DNA of 57,903 bases from Bacteroidales bacterium. Its GTDB lineage: Bacteria; Bacteroidota; Bacteroidia; Bacteroidales; Muribaculaceae. The stretch covers positions 1-57,903 of the forward strand of contig DXYS01000096.1 in assembly GCA_019415705.1 (NCBI GenBank). The letters run 5' to 3'. The position numbers and the translations under genes were made by a program. Shown here piece by piece: positions 50,977 through 57,903 of this stretch (position 1 is the first letter of the stretch; every line of letters begins with the position of its first letter). The notes beneath the pieces were generated by a model. The model did not search any database. It was not told the DNA's origin and was given only the letters and a program-made list of their open reading frames with translations.

Positions 50977-51824
50977 GGTTTTACGGCAGTGACGTAGCGC
51001 TGTCGGCCGAGATAATCGCGTGATGACGTGGCATTGTCAAAGCCCTTGGCTGTAAGCATCTTGACGGTGTCAGCGGCATACAGCGTGTTGACCTCGAAGT
51101 AAAGCCGGCCGCCGCTTTTGAGCGCTACGGAAGCGTAGTCGGCGATGACACGATAAAACTTCAGCGGGTCATTGTCGGGCACGAAAAGCGCGCCGTGAGG
51201 CTCGAAGTCGAGCACACGCGGCGACATTGCGCCGGCCTCGCTGTCAGTGATATACGGCGGATTGCTGACGATGATGTCATAGACTGCCTCGTCGGACTGC
51301 ATTTTGAGGATGTCACCGAGCATGAAGTTGACCTTGGCTGACAACTGCTTGGCGTTTTCGCGTGCCACGGCGAGGGCGTCGGCACTGATGTCAATGGCGT
51401 CGATGTCGGCAAACTTGAGAGCGCGGGCCAGCGATATGGCTATACAGCCGCTGCCCGTGCCGATGTCTAAAACACGCAGGTCGGAGCGCCCGTCGGCGTC
51501 ATCCACTATCATGTCGACGAGACCCTCGGTCTCGGGTCGCGGAATCAGCACGGCCCTTGTGACCTTGAAGTCCATGCCCTCAAAGCGCGCCGTCCCGACG
51601 GCATATTGCACGGGCACGCCTTTGTCGCAGATGTCGGAGACAATCTTGCGGACGTGGTCGACGGTGAAATCCTCCAGCTCGCGGTAGCCGTAGAGCACAA
51701 GGCCTGTGTGGTCATAGCCGAGCACGTCGTCGGCTATAATGAGAGCAGCTGATTGGCCCTCGCCTTCGCCGAGAGCGTCAGCCAGACGGACTTTAATTTC
51801 CTTATATAAGGCGTCGAGGGTCAT
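50973..51824 (-). CDS. prmC: Peptide chain release factor N5-glutamine methyltransferase
   Basis: A 283-aa SAM-dependent methyltransferase that modifies the GGQ glutamine of RF1 and RF2. An N-terminal helical domain (about 1-80) is followed by the SAM motif VLDIGTGSGCIAISLA and the catalytic NPPYI (IIVSNPPYITDSEAG). The start at 51824 overlaps the obg stop by 4 bp; a longer frame to 51851 would run into obg coding sequence and is not family-like. It is the middle gene of a tightly coupled operon. Confidence 0.93.
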   Translation of the reverse strand: MTLDALYKEIKVRLADALGEGEGQSAALIIADDVLGYDHTGLVLYGYRELEDFTVDHVRKIVSDICDKGVPVQYAVGTARFEGMDFKVTRAVLIPRPETEGLVDMIVDDADGRSDLRVLDIGTGSGCIAISLARALKFADIDAIDISADALAVARENAKQLSAKVNFMLGDILKMQSDEAVYDIIVSNPPYITDSEAGAMSPRVLDFEPHGALFVPDNDPLKFYRVIADYASVALKSGGRLYFEVNTLYAADTVKMLTAKGFDNATSSRDYLGRQRYVTAVKP

Positions 51825-53014
51825 TGCTCGGGTTCGACGTCCTCCTCCCAATCATATTCGTCTTCTCCCCATTCGTCGGGGTTGATTGACTGCAGGTCCT
51901 CGGCCTCCTCGAGCTCGTCTTCGGTCGGCTCGTATTCAAATATGAAGTCGTCCTCCTCGCGTACACGGTGCTGTCCGTCAAGCGGACGGTGGACGATGTC
52001 GATGGTGGCTGCGCGGTTACTCTCGTCGTTGACAGCGCGCCAGAGCACGTCCTTGAGCTCGGTGATGCCCTGACCGGTGACTGACGAGATGAACACATGA
52101 GGCACGTCTTCGGGCAGCGTGCGCGCTATCTCTTCCATCAGCTCGTCGTCGAGCATGTCGCTCTTTGAGATGGCGAGTATGCGGTGTTTGTCGCAGAGCT
52201 GCGGGTTAAACTGCTGCAGCTCTTTGAGCAGTATGCCGTATTCGGCGGCTATGTCGTCGGCGTCGGCCGGTACCATGAACAGCAGCACGGCGTTACGCTC
52301 GATGTGGCGCAGGAATCTGAGCCCCAAACCTTTGCCTTCGCTCGCGCCCTCGATGATGCCGGGGATGTCGGCCATCACAAATGAGCGGTTGTCGCGGTAG
52401 CTGACGATGCCAAGCTGCGGCTCCATGGTCGTGAATGGGTAGTCGGCGATTTTGGGACGCGCGGCCGAAACTGATGACAGCAGCGTCGATTTGCCGGCGT
52501 TGGGGAAGCCCACGAGGCCTACGTCGGCGAGCATCTTCAACTCGAGGATGATACTTTTCTCGATGGCCGGCTCGCCGGGCTGGGCGTAGCGCGGAGTGCG
52601 GTTTGTCGATGTCTTGAAATGCCAGTTGCCGAGACCGCCGCGGCCGCCTTTGAGCAGTTTGACTTCCTGTCCGTCATAGGTGACTTCACAGAGAAACTCG
52701 CCGCTGTCGGCGTCGAAGACTACCGTGCCGCAGGGCACGTCGATGACGACGTCTTCGCCGTCCTTGCCGAAACTGCGTCCGCCCGAGCCGCTTTCGCCGT
52801 TGCCGGCGAAGATATGGCGGCGGTATTTGAGCGGGAGCAGAGTCCACATGTTTTTGTTGCCGCGGAGTATGATGTGACCGCCGCGACCGCCGTCGCCGCC
52901 GTCAGGTCCGCCTTTGGGAACATATTTGGCCCGATAGAAGTGGCGCGAGCCGGCGCCTCCCTTGCCCGAACGGCAAAGTATCTTAACGTAGTCGATGAAA
53001 TTTGAGTCAGCCAT
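51821..53014 (-). CDS. obg: Obg family GTPase
   Basis: A 397-aa protein with the glycine-rich Obg fold (about 1-158, with KGGPDGGDGGRGG), then a G domain: G1 GFPNAGKSTLL (about 166), G3 DIPGIIEGASEGKGLG, G4 SKSD, G5 ISSVTGQG. The C-terminus is a short, very acidic tail (DEYDWEEDVEPEQ) in place of the longer OCT domain of some Gram-positive forms. It takes part in late 50S ribosome assembly and stress control. It is first in the obg-prmC-recX operon. No clear consensus promoter was found upstream. Confidence 0.94.
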   Translation of the reverse strand: MADSNFIDYVKILCRSGKGGAGSRHFYRAKYVPKGGPDGGDGGRGGHIILRGNKNMWTLLPLKYRRHIFAGNGESGSGGRSFGKDGEDVVIDVPCGTVVFDADSGEFLCEVTYDGQEVKLLKGGRGGLGNWHFKTSTNRTPRYAQPGEPAIEKSIILELKMLADVGLVGFPNAGKSTLLSSVSAARPKIADYPFTTMEPQLGIVSYRDNRSFVMADIPGIIEGASEGKGLGLRFLRHIERNAVLLFMVPADADDIAAEYGILLKELQQFNPQLCDKHRILAISKSDMLDDELMEEIARTLPEDVPHVFISSVTGQGITELKDVLWRAVNDESNRAATIDIVHRPLDGQHRVREEDDFIFEYEPTEDELEEAEDLQSINPDEWGEDEYDWEEDVEPEQ

Positions 53015-53192
53015 ATTCGTAAGATGGATTTTTGACCGGACAGGCCGGCCGTATCTTATTATTATAACGACTTGTCAGTAGCTTTGTTTTTTATATATGA
53101 TGGGGGCCGTGGTCGGCTTTTATCTTTATTACGATAAATTCTGTAAACTGAATATTTACAAAATTACTTAATTTTTAAATATCCTGAAAAAA

Positions 53193-53224
53193 TTTGTGAC
53201 AATCGCGATATAAACATAACTTTG
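53193..53224 (+). promoter_or_regulatory. Promoter of the DUF4465 lipoprotein gene
   Basis: TTTG (53193-53196), 20 nt, TAACTTTG (53217-53224): a full Bacteroidetes consensus. The leader is about 36 nt. Confidence 0.8.
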
Positions 53225-53263
53225 CAAGCCAAATCAAGACATACAATATAAAACCAACCGATA

Positions 53264-54076
53264 ATGAAGTTTACAAAAATTTTAGCCGTTGCGTTGTCAG
53301 TAGCTGCTGCTGCGACATTCACCGCCTGTAACAATGATGACCAACCGCAAGGTCCGCAGATTGAGTATATTTATCTTAATACTATCGACAATTTTACCGA
53401 AGGTGACTATTGGAGCGGATGCTATGATGTGACAGGCGGTACAACAGATGCTTATGGCACGACTACGGCTGTCAATCCCATAAGAGTGTCAGGTTTTGAA
53501 TTCAGCCACACTGCAAACAGCTCGGCTTATGGCGACTGGTGGACGGGTTTCTGTCCCTCGCGCGTCAACGATACCGATGACCACAAAGATAATTGGCTTG
53601 ACTATCAGTGGGCCTCGATTGCCCAGAATCCCCGTAAAGGCGTATTCATGGTAGGTTGCAGCAACTCACAGGTGTCAGACAATGTGCTTGACAATGATGC
53701 TTGCACGCTCAAACGTGCAGACGGCGGATATTTTATGCCGCAGTATGTGTTTATCAATAACTCGAGCTATACCTATTATTCCGCAAAAGACGGATCTGAT
53801 TTCAACAAGCCGTTTACGGCTAACGACAAGTTGAGTCTGAAGATTGTCGGTGTGCGTAACGGAGCAATCACCGCCCGTTTGGATGCACCTATGATTCTCG
53901 ATGGCAATTTTCTGACCGAATGGACCGGTATTGTGCTGACCGACCTCGGCGTTGTCGACAAGATACTTTTCTATGTCGATTCTAATGACAAAGGTGATTT
54001 TGGCATCAATCCCCCGGCATATTTCTGTCTCGCCGATTTCGCGTATACGCTGCCTGTGACGACATCAGAGAATTAA
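53264..54076 (+). CDS. DUF4465 domain surface lipoprotein
   Basis: A 270-aa lipoprotein with lipobox TFTAC followed by NNDDQ, an acidic surface-export-like run. The body (about 35-262) has the DUF4465 look: a stand-alone beta-sandwich with ISGFEFSH-like strands, here VSGFEFSHTANSS, then DWWTGFCPSRVNDT and a late LADFAYTLPV. Members occur with carbohydrate- or metal-scavenging loci, but their ligand is unknown. It has its own promoter and an intrinsic terminator, so it is a single-gene unit. Confidence 0.75.
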   Translation: MKFTKILAVALSVAAAATFTACNNDDQPQGPQIEYIYLNTIDNFTEGDYWSGCYDVTGGTTDAYGTTTAVNPIRVSGFEFSHTANSSAYGDWWTGFCPSRVNDTDDHKDNWLDYQWASIAQNPRKGVFMVGCSNSQVSDNVLDNDACTLKRADGGYFMPQYVFINNSSYTYYSAKDGSDFNKPFTANDKLSLKIVGVRNGAITARLDAPMILDGNFLTEWTGIVLTDLGVVDKILFYVDSNDKGDFGINPPAYFCLADFAYTLPVTTSEN

Positions 54077-54112
54077 CAAGACTTCCTGTTGTCCGAAAAT
54101 GCCAAAATATTG

Positions 54113-54144
54113 GAGTGGATTGCCTCGGGTAATCCACTCTTTTT
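54113..54144 (+). terminator. Intrinsic terminator of the DUF4465 gene
   Basis: Perfect 9-bp arms (54113-54121 and 54131-54139, GAGTGGATT) are followed by TTTTT, 37 bp after the stop. Confidence 0.9.
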
Positions 54145-54177
54145 ATTACACATCTTTTAAGCTCGATAAATTTTAGC

Positions 54178-54185
54178 TAATTTTG
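54178..54185 (+). promoter_or_regulatory. -7 element of the dus operon
   Basis: TAATTTTG, a perfect TAnnTTTG box, with TTTT 19 nt upstream as a weak -33. The leader before the dus ATG is about 15 nt. Confidence 0.6.
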
Positions 54186-54203
54186 TAGTCATAAACCCTG
54201 ACA

Positions 54204-55193
54204 ATGAAAATAGGAAATATCGACCTCGGACCGCGTCCGGTGATGCTAGCCCCGATGGAGGATGTCACCGATGAATCTTTCCGCCTGATTTGCAAAGAAT
54301 TTGGCGCCGATATGACCTATACCGAGTTTGTTTCGGCCGACGCTCTGATACGCAACATCGCCGCCACCACGCGCAAGCTCGCGATTAATCCCGCAGAGCG
54401 CCCTACGGCTATACAAATCTATGGTCGCGAGGTCGGTCCGATGGTCGAGGCGGCAAAGATTGTCGAGGAGGCTCATCCTGATATACTCGACATCAATTTC
54501 GGATGCCCGGTCAAGAAAGTCGCCGGTAAGGGAGCCGGAGCAGGCATGCTGCGCGACATCCCCAAGATGCTTGAAATCACGCGTGCGGTTGTCAATGCAG
54601 TCAAATTGCCCGTGACAGTCAAAACACGTCTCGGCTGGGACCATAACTCCAAAATCATTGTCGAACTTGCCGAACAGTTGCAGGACTGCGGCATCGCCGC
54701 TATTACTGTCCACGGCCGCACACGTTCGCAGATGTATACCGGCGAGGCTGACTGGGAGACGATAGCCAGAGTCAAGGACAATCCGAGACTGACTATCCCG
54801 GTTATCGGCAACGGTGACATCACCACGCCGGAGTGTGTCGCAGAGGCTTTCGACCGCTACGGCGTCGACGGTGTGATGGTTGGGCGTGCGTCTATAGGCG
54901 CTCCTTGGATTTTCAGCACGCTTAAGGCTGCTGCATCGGGCGTTGAAACCTCCGAGCCTGACATAGCAGCTAAATTTGCCTGCATCCGTCGTCAGATTAA
55001 CGAAAGCATCTCGCGTATCGACGAGTACCGCGGCATACTCCATATCCGCCGTCATCTGGCCGCGTCGCCTTTATTCAAGGGTATTGCCAATTTCCGCGAA
55101 ACCCGTATCGCGATGCTGCGTGCATCGACTTATGACGAGCTTGACGCTATAATCAACCATATAGAAAATGATATAATACCTTCGCTCGGCTGA
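54204..55193 (+). CDS. tRNA-dihydrouridine synthase (DusB-like)
   Basis: A 329-aa FMN enzyme reducing uridine to dihydrouridine in tRNA. The TIM-barrel part has VMLAPMEDVTDESFR, the catalytic-cysteine segment INFGCPVKKVAGKGAGAGML (about 95-114) and the FMN site TVHGRTRSQMYTGEADW, then VIGNGDIT and VMVGRASIGAPW. A helical C-terminal domain follows (about 245-329). The stop overlaps the next start by 1 bp (TGATG), so it is translationally coupled to a DUF2807 protein, an odd functional pairing. Confidence 0.93.
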   Translation: MKIGNIDLGPRPVMLAPMEDVTDESFRLICKEFGADMTYTEFVSADALIRNIAATTRKLAINPAERPTAIQIYGREVGPMVEAAKIVEEAHPDILDINFGCPVKKVAGKGAGAGMLRDIPKMLEITRAVVNAVKLPVTVKTRLGWDHNSKIIVELAEQLQDCGIAAITVHGRTRSQMYTGEADWETIARVKDNPRLTIPVIGNGDITTPECVAEAFDRYGVDGVMVGRASIGAPWIFSTLKAAASGVETSEPDIAAKFACIRRQINESISRIDEYRGILHIRRHLAASPLFKGIANFRETRIAMLRASTYDELDAIINHIENDIIPSLG

Positions 55194-55957
55194 TGATAAA
55201 TGCATATAAGGTTTTGTTACTGTTTGTGCTTGGCTTGATTACAGGCATACCATCCGCTCTTGCGGCCGACATGCGCGAGCTGCATGTATCGGGGCCTTGC
55301 CTTGTCGAGTTGGTCGTCAGTGCCGACTCAGCCGGACGTGTCATTGCGTTTGAGTCAGCAGGTATTCAGCCTCAGGCGACTGTGAAACATATCGGCGAGT
55401 CGCTGTTTGTCGAACTGCCAGAAGACCCCGCACGTCCGACACATCGTAGCCGTCTGCGTGTCTACTGTCCGTCTGACATGCGTATAGTCGATATCAAGGG
55501 GCGCTGTGAGCTCGGCTCTACGGGGCTGTCGTCAAAAGGCGATTTGTCGCTTGTCGTCACAGGGCCTGCACGTCTCGAAGCGGATGCGTTCAAGGCTGCG
55601 ACGGTCAATGTCTCGATGACCGGCGCCGGCTCGATTACTGTCGGACCCGATATCTCGGCCTCGACGGTTAACTGCTCTCTGACCGGCTCGGGACGTATAA
55701 TGGTTAATGGCGCAGTCTGCACGCGGCTTAATGCCACGTTGCGTGGCAGCGGCAAAATATTTCTCTCGGGCTCCGCACGTCGTGGCTCTGTTGTTGTAAA
55801 GGGCAGCGGACGTGCCGACTGCACATCAGTTGTGGCCGATATGCTCGATTTGTCACTTTACGGCCCGGGAACGATAGTGTATAAAGCCGGCTCCAAGGTT
55901 TCGGTTTCAGGAAATAAAGACGGCATAAAAGCCATCGCTCCATATCATCCTAATTAA
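55193..55957 (+). CDS. DUF2807 (GIN domain) exported beta-helix protein 1
   Basis: A 254-aa protein with a signal peptide (YKVLLLFVLGLITGIPSALA) and a head built from short repeats ending in G-x-G turns (VSMTGAGSITVG, SLTGSGRIMVNG, TLRGSGKIFLSG, VVKGSGRADC). This is the parallel beta-helix pattern of the DUF2807 or putative auto-transporter adhesin head-GIN family, probably on the outer surface or in the periplasm. The start overlaps the dus stop. The second paralogue follows 22 bp later. The role is unknown, with adhesion or envelope integrity as guesses. Confidence 0.8.
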   Translation: MINAYKVLLLFVLGLITGIPSALAADMRELHVSGPCLVELVVSADSAGRVIAFESAGIQPQATVKHIGESLFVELPEDPARPTHRSRLRVYCPSDMRIVDIKGRCELGSTGLSSKGDLSLVVTGPARLEADAFKAATVNVSMTGAGSITVGPDISASTVNCSLTGSGRIMVNGAVCTRLNATLRGSGKIFLSGSARRGSVVVKGSGRADCTSVVADMLDLSLYGPGTIVYKAGSKVSVSGNKDGIKAIAPYHPN

Positions 55958-55979
55958 AATCCTATAAAGCATATAGATT

Positions 55980-56696
55980 ATGAAGAAATTAAGACTTATT
56001 ACGCTGCTGTTTGCCGCATCTGCATGGTGCGCCAACGCTGAGACCGCTCCTTATAAGCTCGAAGTGAAGGACTTCAACGAACTTAAAGTCACAGACGGCA
56101 TAAATGTGGTCTACAAGTGTTCGAATGACTCCGCAGGCATGGCTTTTTTTGAATGTGAGCCGGATTTTACGCGTAAACTCATTTTCACCAATAACAAAAG
56201 CCGGCTTCAGATACAGGTCGACCTAAATGGTGAGAAAGTCGATAATCTCCCTACTATCAGAGTGTACTCGACCATGTTGGATAAAGTCGAGAACTCCGGC
56301 GACTCTACAGTCAGAGTGTCTGTCCCTGTGGCTGTCTCAGAATTTAAAGCCAAGGTTATAGGCAACGGGACATTAATTGTAAACGATATACGCGCACACA
56401 AGGTCGATGCATCAATCAGCACAGGCAACGGCCACATCGTCATCAACGGCGTGACACGTCGGGCCAAACTGTCTAACGTGGGTACGGGTGTGCTCGAAGC
56501 AGCCGGCCTGAAGGCCGAAGATGTCAAATGTAATGTCGTAGGCACAGGCTCGATTGACTGCAACGCATCAGAGCGCCTGACAGTTGTCGGTGCCGGCTCG
56601 GGCAAGGTGTTCTATGGAGGCACTCCCGAGAAAATCACTAACCGCTCGCTTGGCGTCAAGGCAGTGTCTGTCGACACTGACACAGTGGTCAAATAA
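55980..56696 (+). CDS. DUF2807 (GIN domain) exported beta-helix protein 2
   Basis: A 238-aa protein with a signal peptide (KKLRLITLLFAASAWCANA) and the full GIN opening (FNELKVTDGINVVYKC, a typical start of DUF2807 domains), then beta-helix rungs (NGTLIVNDIRA, GNGHIVINGV, GTGVLEAAGL, GTGSIDCN, GSGKVFYGG). It keeps the N-terminal motif that is less clear in its neighbour and is likely its paralogue and partner. A run of 10 C residues begins 4 bp after its stop codon. Function unknown. Confidence 0.82.
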   Translation: MKKLRLITLLFAASAWCANAETAPYKLEVKDFNELKVTDGINVVYKCSNDSAGMAFFECEPDFTRKLIFTNNKSRLQIQVDLNGEKVDNLPTIRVYSTMLDKVENSGDSTVRVSVPVAVSEFKAKVIGNGTLIVNDIRAHKVDASISTGNGHIVINGVTRRAKLSNVGTGVLEAAGLKAEDVKCNVVGTGSIDCNASERLTVVGAGSGKVFYGGTPEKITNRSLGVKAVSVDTDTVVK

Positions 56697-56699
56697 GCG

Positions 56700-56709
56700 C
56701 CCCCCCCCC
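56700..56709 (+). repeat. Homopolymer of 10 C residues between DUF2807 gene and flippase gene
   Basis: Ten consecutive C lie in the 26-bp gap, 13 nt before the ATG at 56723. Tracts of this length are prone to slippage. Here a change would alter the spacing ahead of the flippase start, not its reading frame. Confidence 0.9.
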
Positions 56710-56722
56710 AACTCTTTAACCT

Positions 56723-57903
56723 ATGCCCGACAACAGCTCTGCCGCAGAAGCTTCGCTAAAAAAACGCACGGCAAACACGGTCAAATGGAATCTTATTGAC
56801 CGTGTCTCGTCGCAGTTGCTTTATGCGGTTACGGGCATCATACTTGCCAATCTGCTCAGCCCCGACGATTTCGGACTTGTCGGGGCCGTGCTTGTTTTTC
56901 AGGCATTTGCATCACTGCTTGTCGACTCGGGCTTTGCCTCGGCTTTGATACAGCGCAAGCAGCCTACGCGCTTGGACTATAGCTCGGTGTTGTGGTTTAA
57001 CATAGCCATGTCTGTGGCGCTCTATATCATACTGTGGTTTTGCGCGCCGTTTATTGCCATGCTTTTTGGCGGCGACGAACGCCTTGTCGATTTGTCGAGA
57101 GTTATGTTTATCAGTTTTGTGATAAATGGAGCGAGTATCGTACAGGGCAACATCCTCTTAAAGAAGATGGATGTGCGTATGGCCGTAGTCTCTAACTGTA
57201 TAGGTCTTGCCGCCGGAGCGGTTGCCGGTATCACACTGGCTTTATACGGCTACGGACCATGGGCGATAGTCTGGCAGACATTGGTATTTGCGGTAGTGAG
57301 AGTATCTATATTATGGTGCGTCACCCGATGGAAACCGGTCTTGAAATTTTCGTATTCTGCGTTCCGCACGTTTGTTCCCGTAGCCTCGAAGATGTTGTTG
57401 ACAAGTTTCCTCAATACTCTGTTTCTTAATATTTATTCGTTCTTTATCGGTAACCGGGTCGGTCTCGCGTCATTGGGATATTACACTCAGAGCGACAAAT
57501 GGAGCAAAATGAGCGTCACATGTATCACTCAGGTACTGACAGGCTCGTTTATGCCCGTATTGTCTGCCGTGCAGGACGAGCCCGAACGTTTCGCACGTAT
57601 AACCTCTAAAATGAATCGTTCGGCCGGATATGTAGTCTTCCCGGCCACAATCGGCGTAGCCGTGCTTGCAACGCCGGTTTTCCACACGCTTTTCGGCACG
57701 AAGTGGGATCCGTCGATTATTCTTTTTCAGCTCCTGCTCATAAGAGGCATCTTCACCGCATTATGCGGCCTTTACAATAATTATCTGCTTGCGCTCGGGC
57801 GAACACGCGATATAGTCGCCATGGAAATATTGCGTGACACCGTCGCTCTCGCGGCTCTGTTTGCGACAATGCCGTTTATGGCAGAGTCTACCGCGTCAGA
57901 CCC
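56723..57903 (+). CDS. Wzx-like polysaccharide flippase (MOP superfamily), 3' end off the window
   Basis: The frame is open from the ATG at 56723 to the right edge, 393 codons so far. The opening NTVKWNLIDRVSSQLLYAVTGIILANLLSPDDFGLVGAVLVFQ is typical of lipopolysaccharide or oligosaccharide flippases, and about ten hydrophobic segments follow, with FIGNRVGLASLGYYTQSDK in the middle as in the family. It would move lipid-linked O-antigen or capsule units across the inner membrane. Complete members are about 480 aa, so roughly 90 residues are missing. It is downstream of the DUF2807 pair and may start a surface-polysaccharide cluster beyond the window. Confidence 0.85.
   Translation, partial: MPDNSSAAEASLKKRTANTVKWNLIDRVSSQLLYAVTGIILANLLSPDDFGLVGAVLVFQAFASLLVDSGFASALIQRKQPTRLDYSSVLWFNIAMSVALYIILWFCAPFIAMLFGGDERLVDLSRVMFISFVINGASIVQGNILLKKMDVRMAVVSNCIGLAAGAVAGITLALYGYGPWAIVWQTLVFAVVRVSILWCVTRWKPVLKFSYSAFRTFVPVASKMLLTSFLNTLFLNIYSFFIGNRVGLASLGYYTQSDKWSKMSVTCITQVLTGSFMPVLSAVQDEPERFARITSKMNRSAGYVVFPATIGVAVLATPVFHTLFGTKWDPSIILFQLLLIRGIFTALCGLYNNYLLALGRTRDIVAMEILRDTVALAALFATMPFMAESTASD

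Noticed and set aside
1..57903. CRISPR array, tRNA or rRNA genes, insertion sequences, prophage
   Set aside because: No regularly spaced repeats, no cloverleaf with conserved T-loop, no transposase or phage gene was found on either strand by reading.

Overview
The window reads as chromosomal DNA of a gut-type Bacteroidales, most likely Muribaculaceae or a close relative. The signs are two SusC/SusD uptake loci, a Bacteroidetes-type LptD, DUF4494, DUF3098 and DUF2807 proteins, a glycine-lipid acyltransferase pair, a TPR-membrane-HTH regulator, and promoters of the Bacteroidetes form (TTTG, about 20 nt, TAnnTTTG). Coding DNA is rather GC-rich for the order and intergenic DNA is AT-rich. The family assignment is inferred from gene content only. 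I found no tRNA, rRNA, CRISPR array, insertion sequence, prophage or recombinase gene.

Layout. 1-3.8 kb (minus): a GT9 glycosyltransferase cut by the left edge, and lptD (LPS assembly). 3.9-10.0 kb (minus): a branched-chain amino acid operon ilvD-ilvB-ilvN-thioesterase-ilvC, with a clear promoter, an 18-bp palindrome at its transcript start, and a terminator. 10.2-24.4 kb: two paralogous triplets (SusC, SusD, surface lipoprotein) arranged as mirror images around a 556-bp intergenic region. 24.5-32.8 kb (plus): DUF4494, yggS, an FHS-type MFS transporter, tkt, an OmpA-like porin, a BASS-type transporter and a Crp/Fnr regulator. 33.2-34.8 kb: a membrane-tethered regulator. 35.1-36.7 kb (minus): an MptE-like protein and a degenerate SDR. 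36.8-38.6 kb (plus): the lipid acyltransferase pair. 38.7-42.2 kb: a secreted unknown, a nitroreductase, an acetyl-CoA:succinate CoA-transferase and a small membrane protein. 42.3-46.2 kb: miaB, then a TonB receptor with a histidine-rich membrane protein. 46.4-50.2 kb (plus): ftsX-DUF3098-uppP-truB-queA. 50.5-53.0 kb (minus): obg-prmC-recX. 53.3-57.9 kb (plus): a DUF4465 lipoprotein, dus, two DUF2807 proteins and a Wzx-like flippase cut by the right edge.

Most notable signal. The region between the two susC genes has two nested inverted repeats. One is a pair of 165-bp perfectly identical arms covering the end of each leader and the first 45 codons of each susC. The other is a pair of identical 25-bp sites (11-bp arms around CAC) facing each other across 375 bp. 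Only one recognisable promoter lies between the sites, pointing at the right-hand susC and 9 bp from its site; nothing equivalent lies next to the left site. This is what an invertible promoter choosing between two outer-membrane uptake systems would look like. It is inferred from sequence, and no recombinase is in view.

Other regulatory architecture includes a TGTGA-N6-TCACA site near -41 of a secreted-protein gene, two interlocked promoters between miaB and a small membrane protein, a 14-bp perfect dyad at the ompA-like promoter, several genes with almost no 5' leader, and a 10-C tract before the flippase gene.
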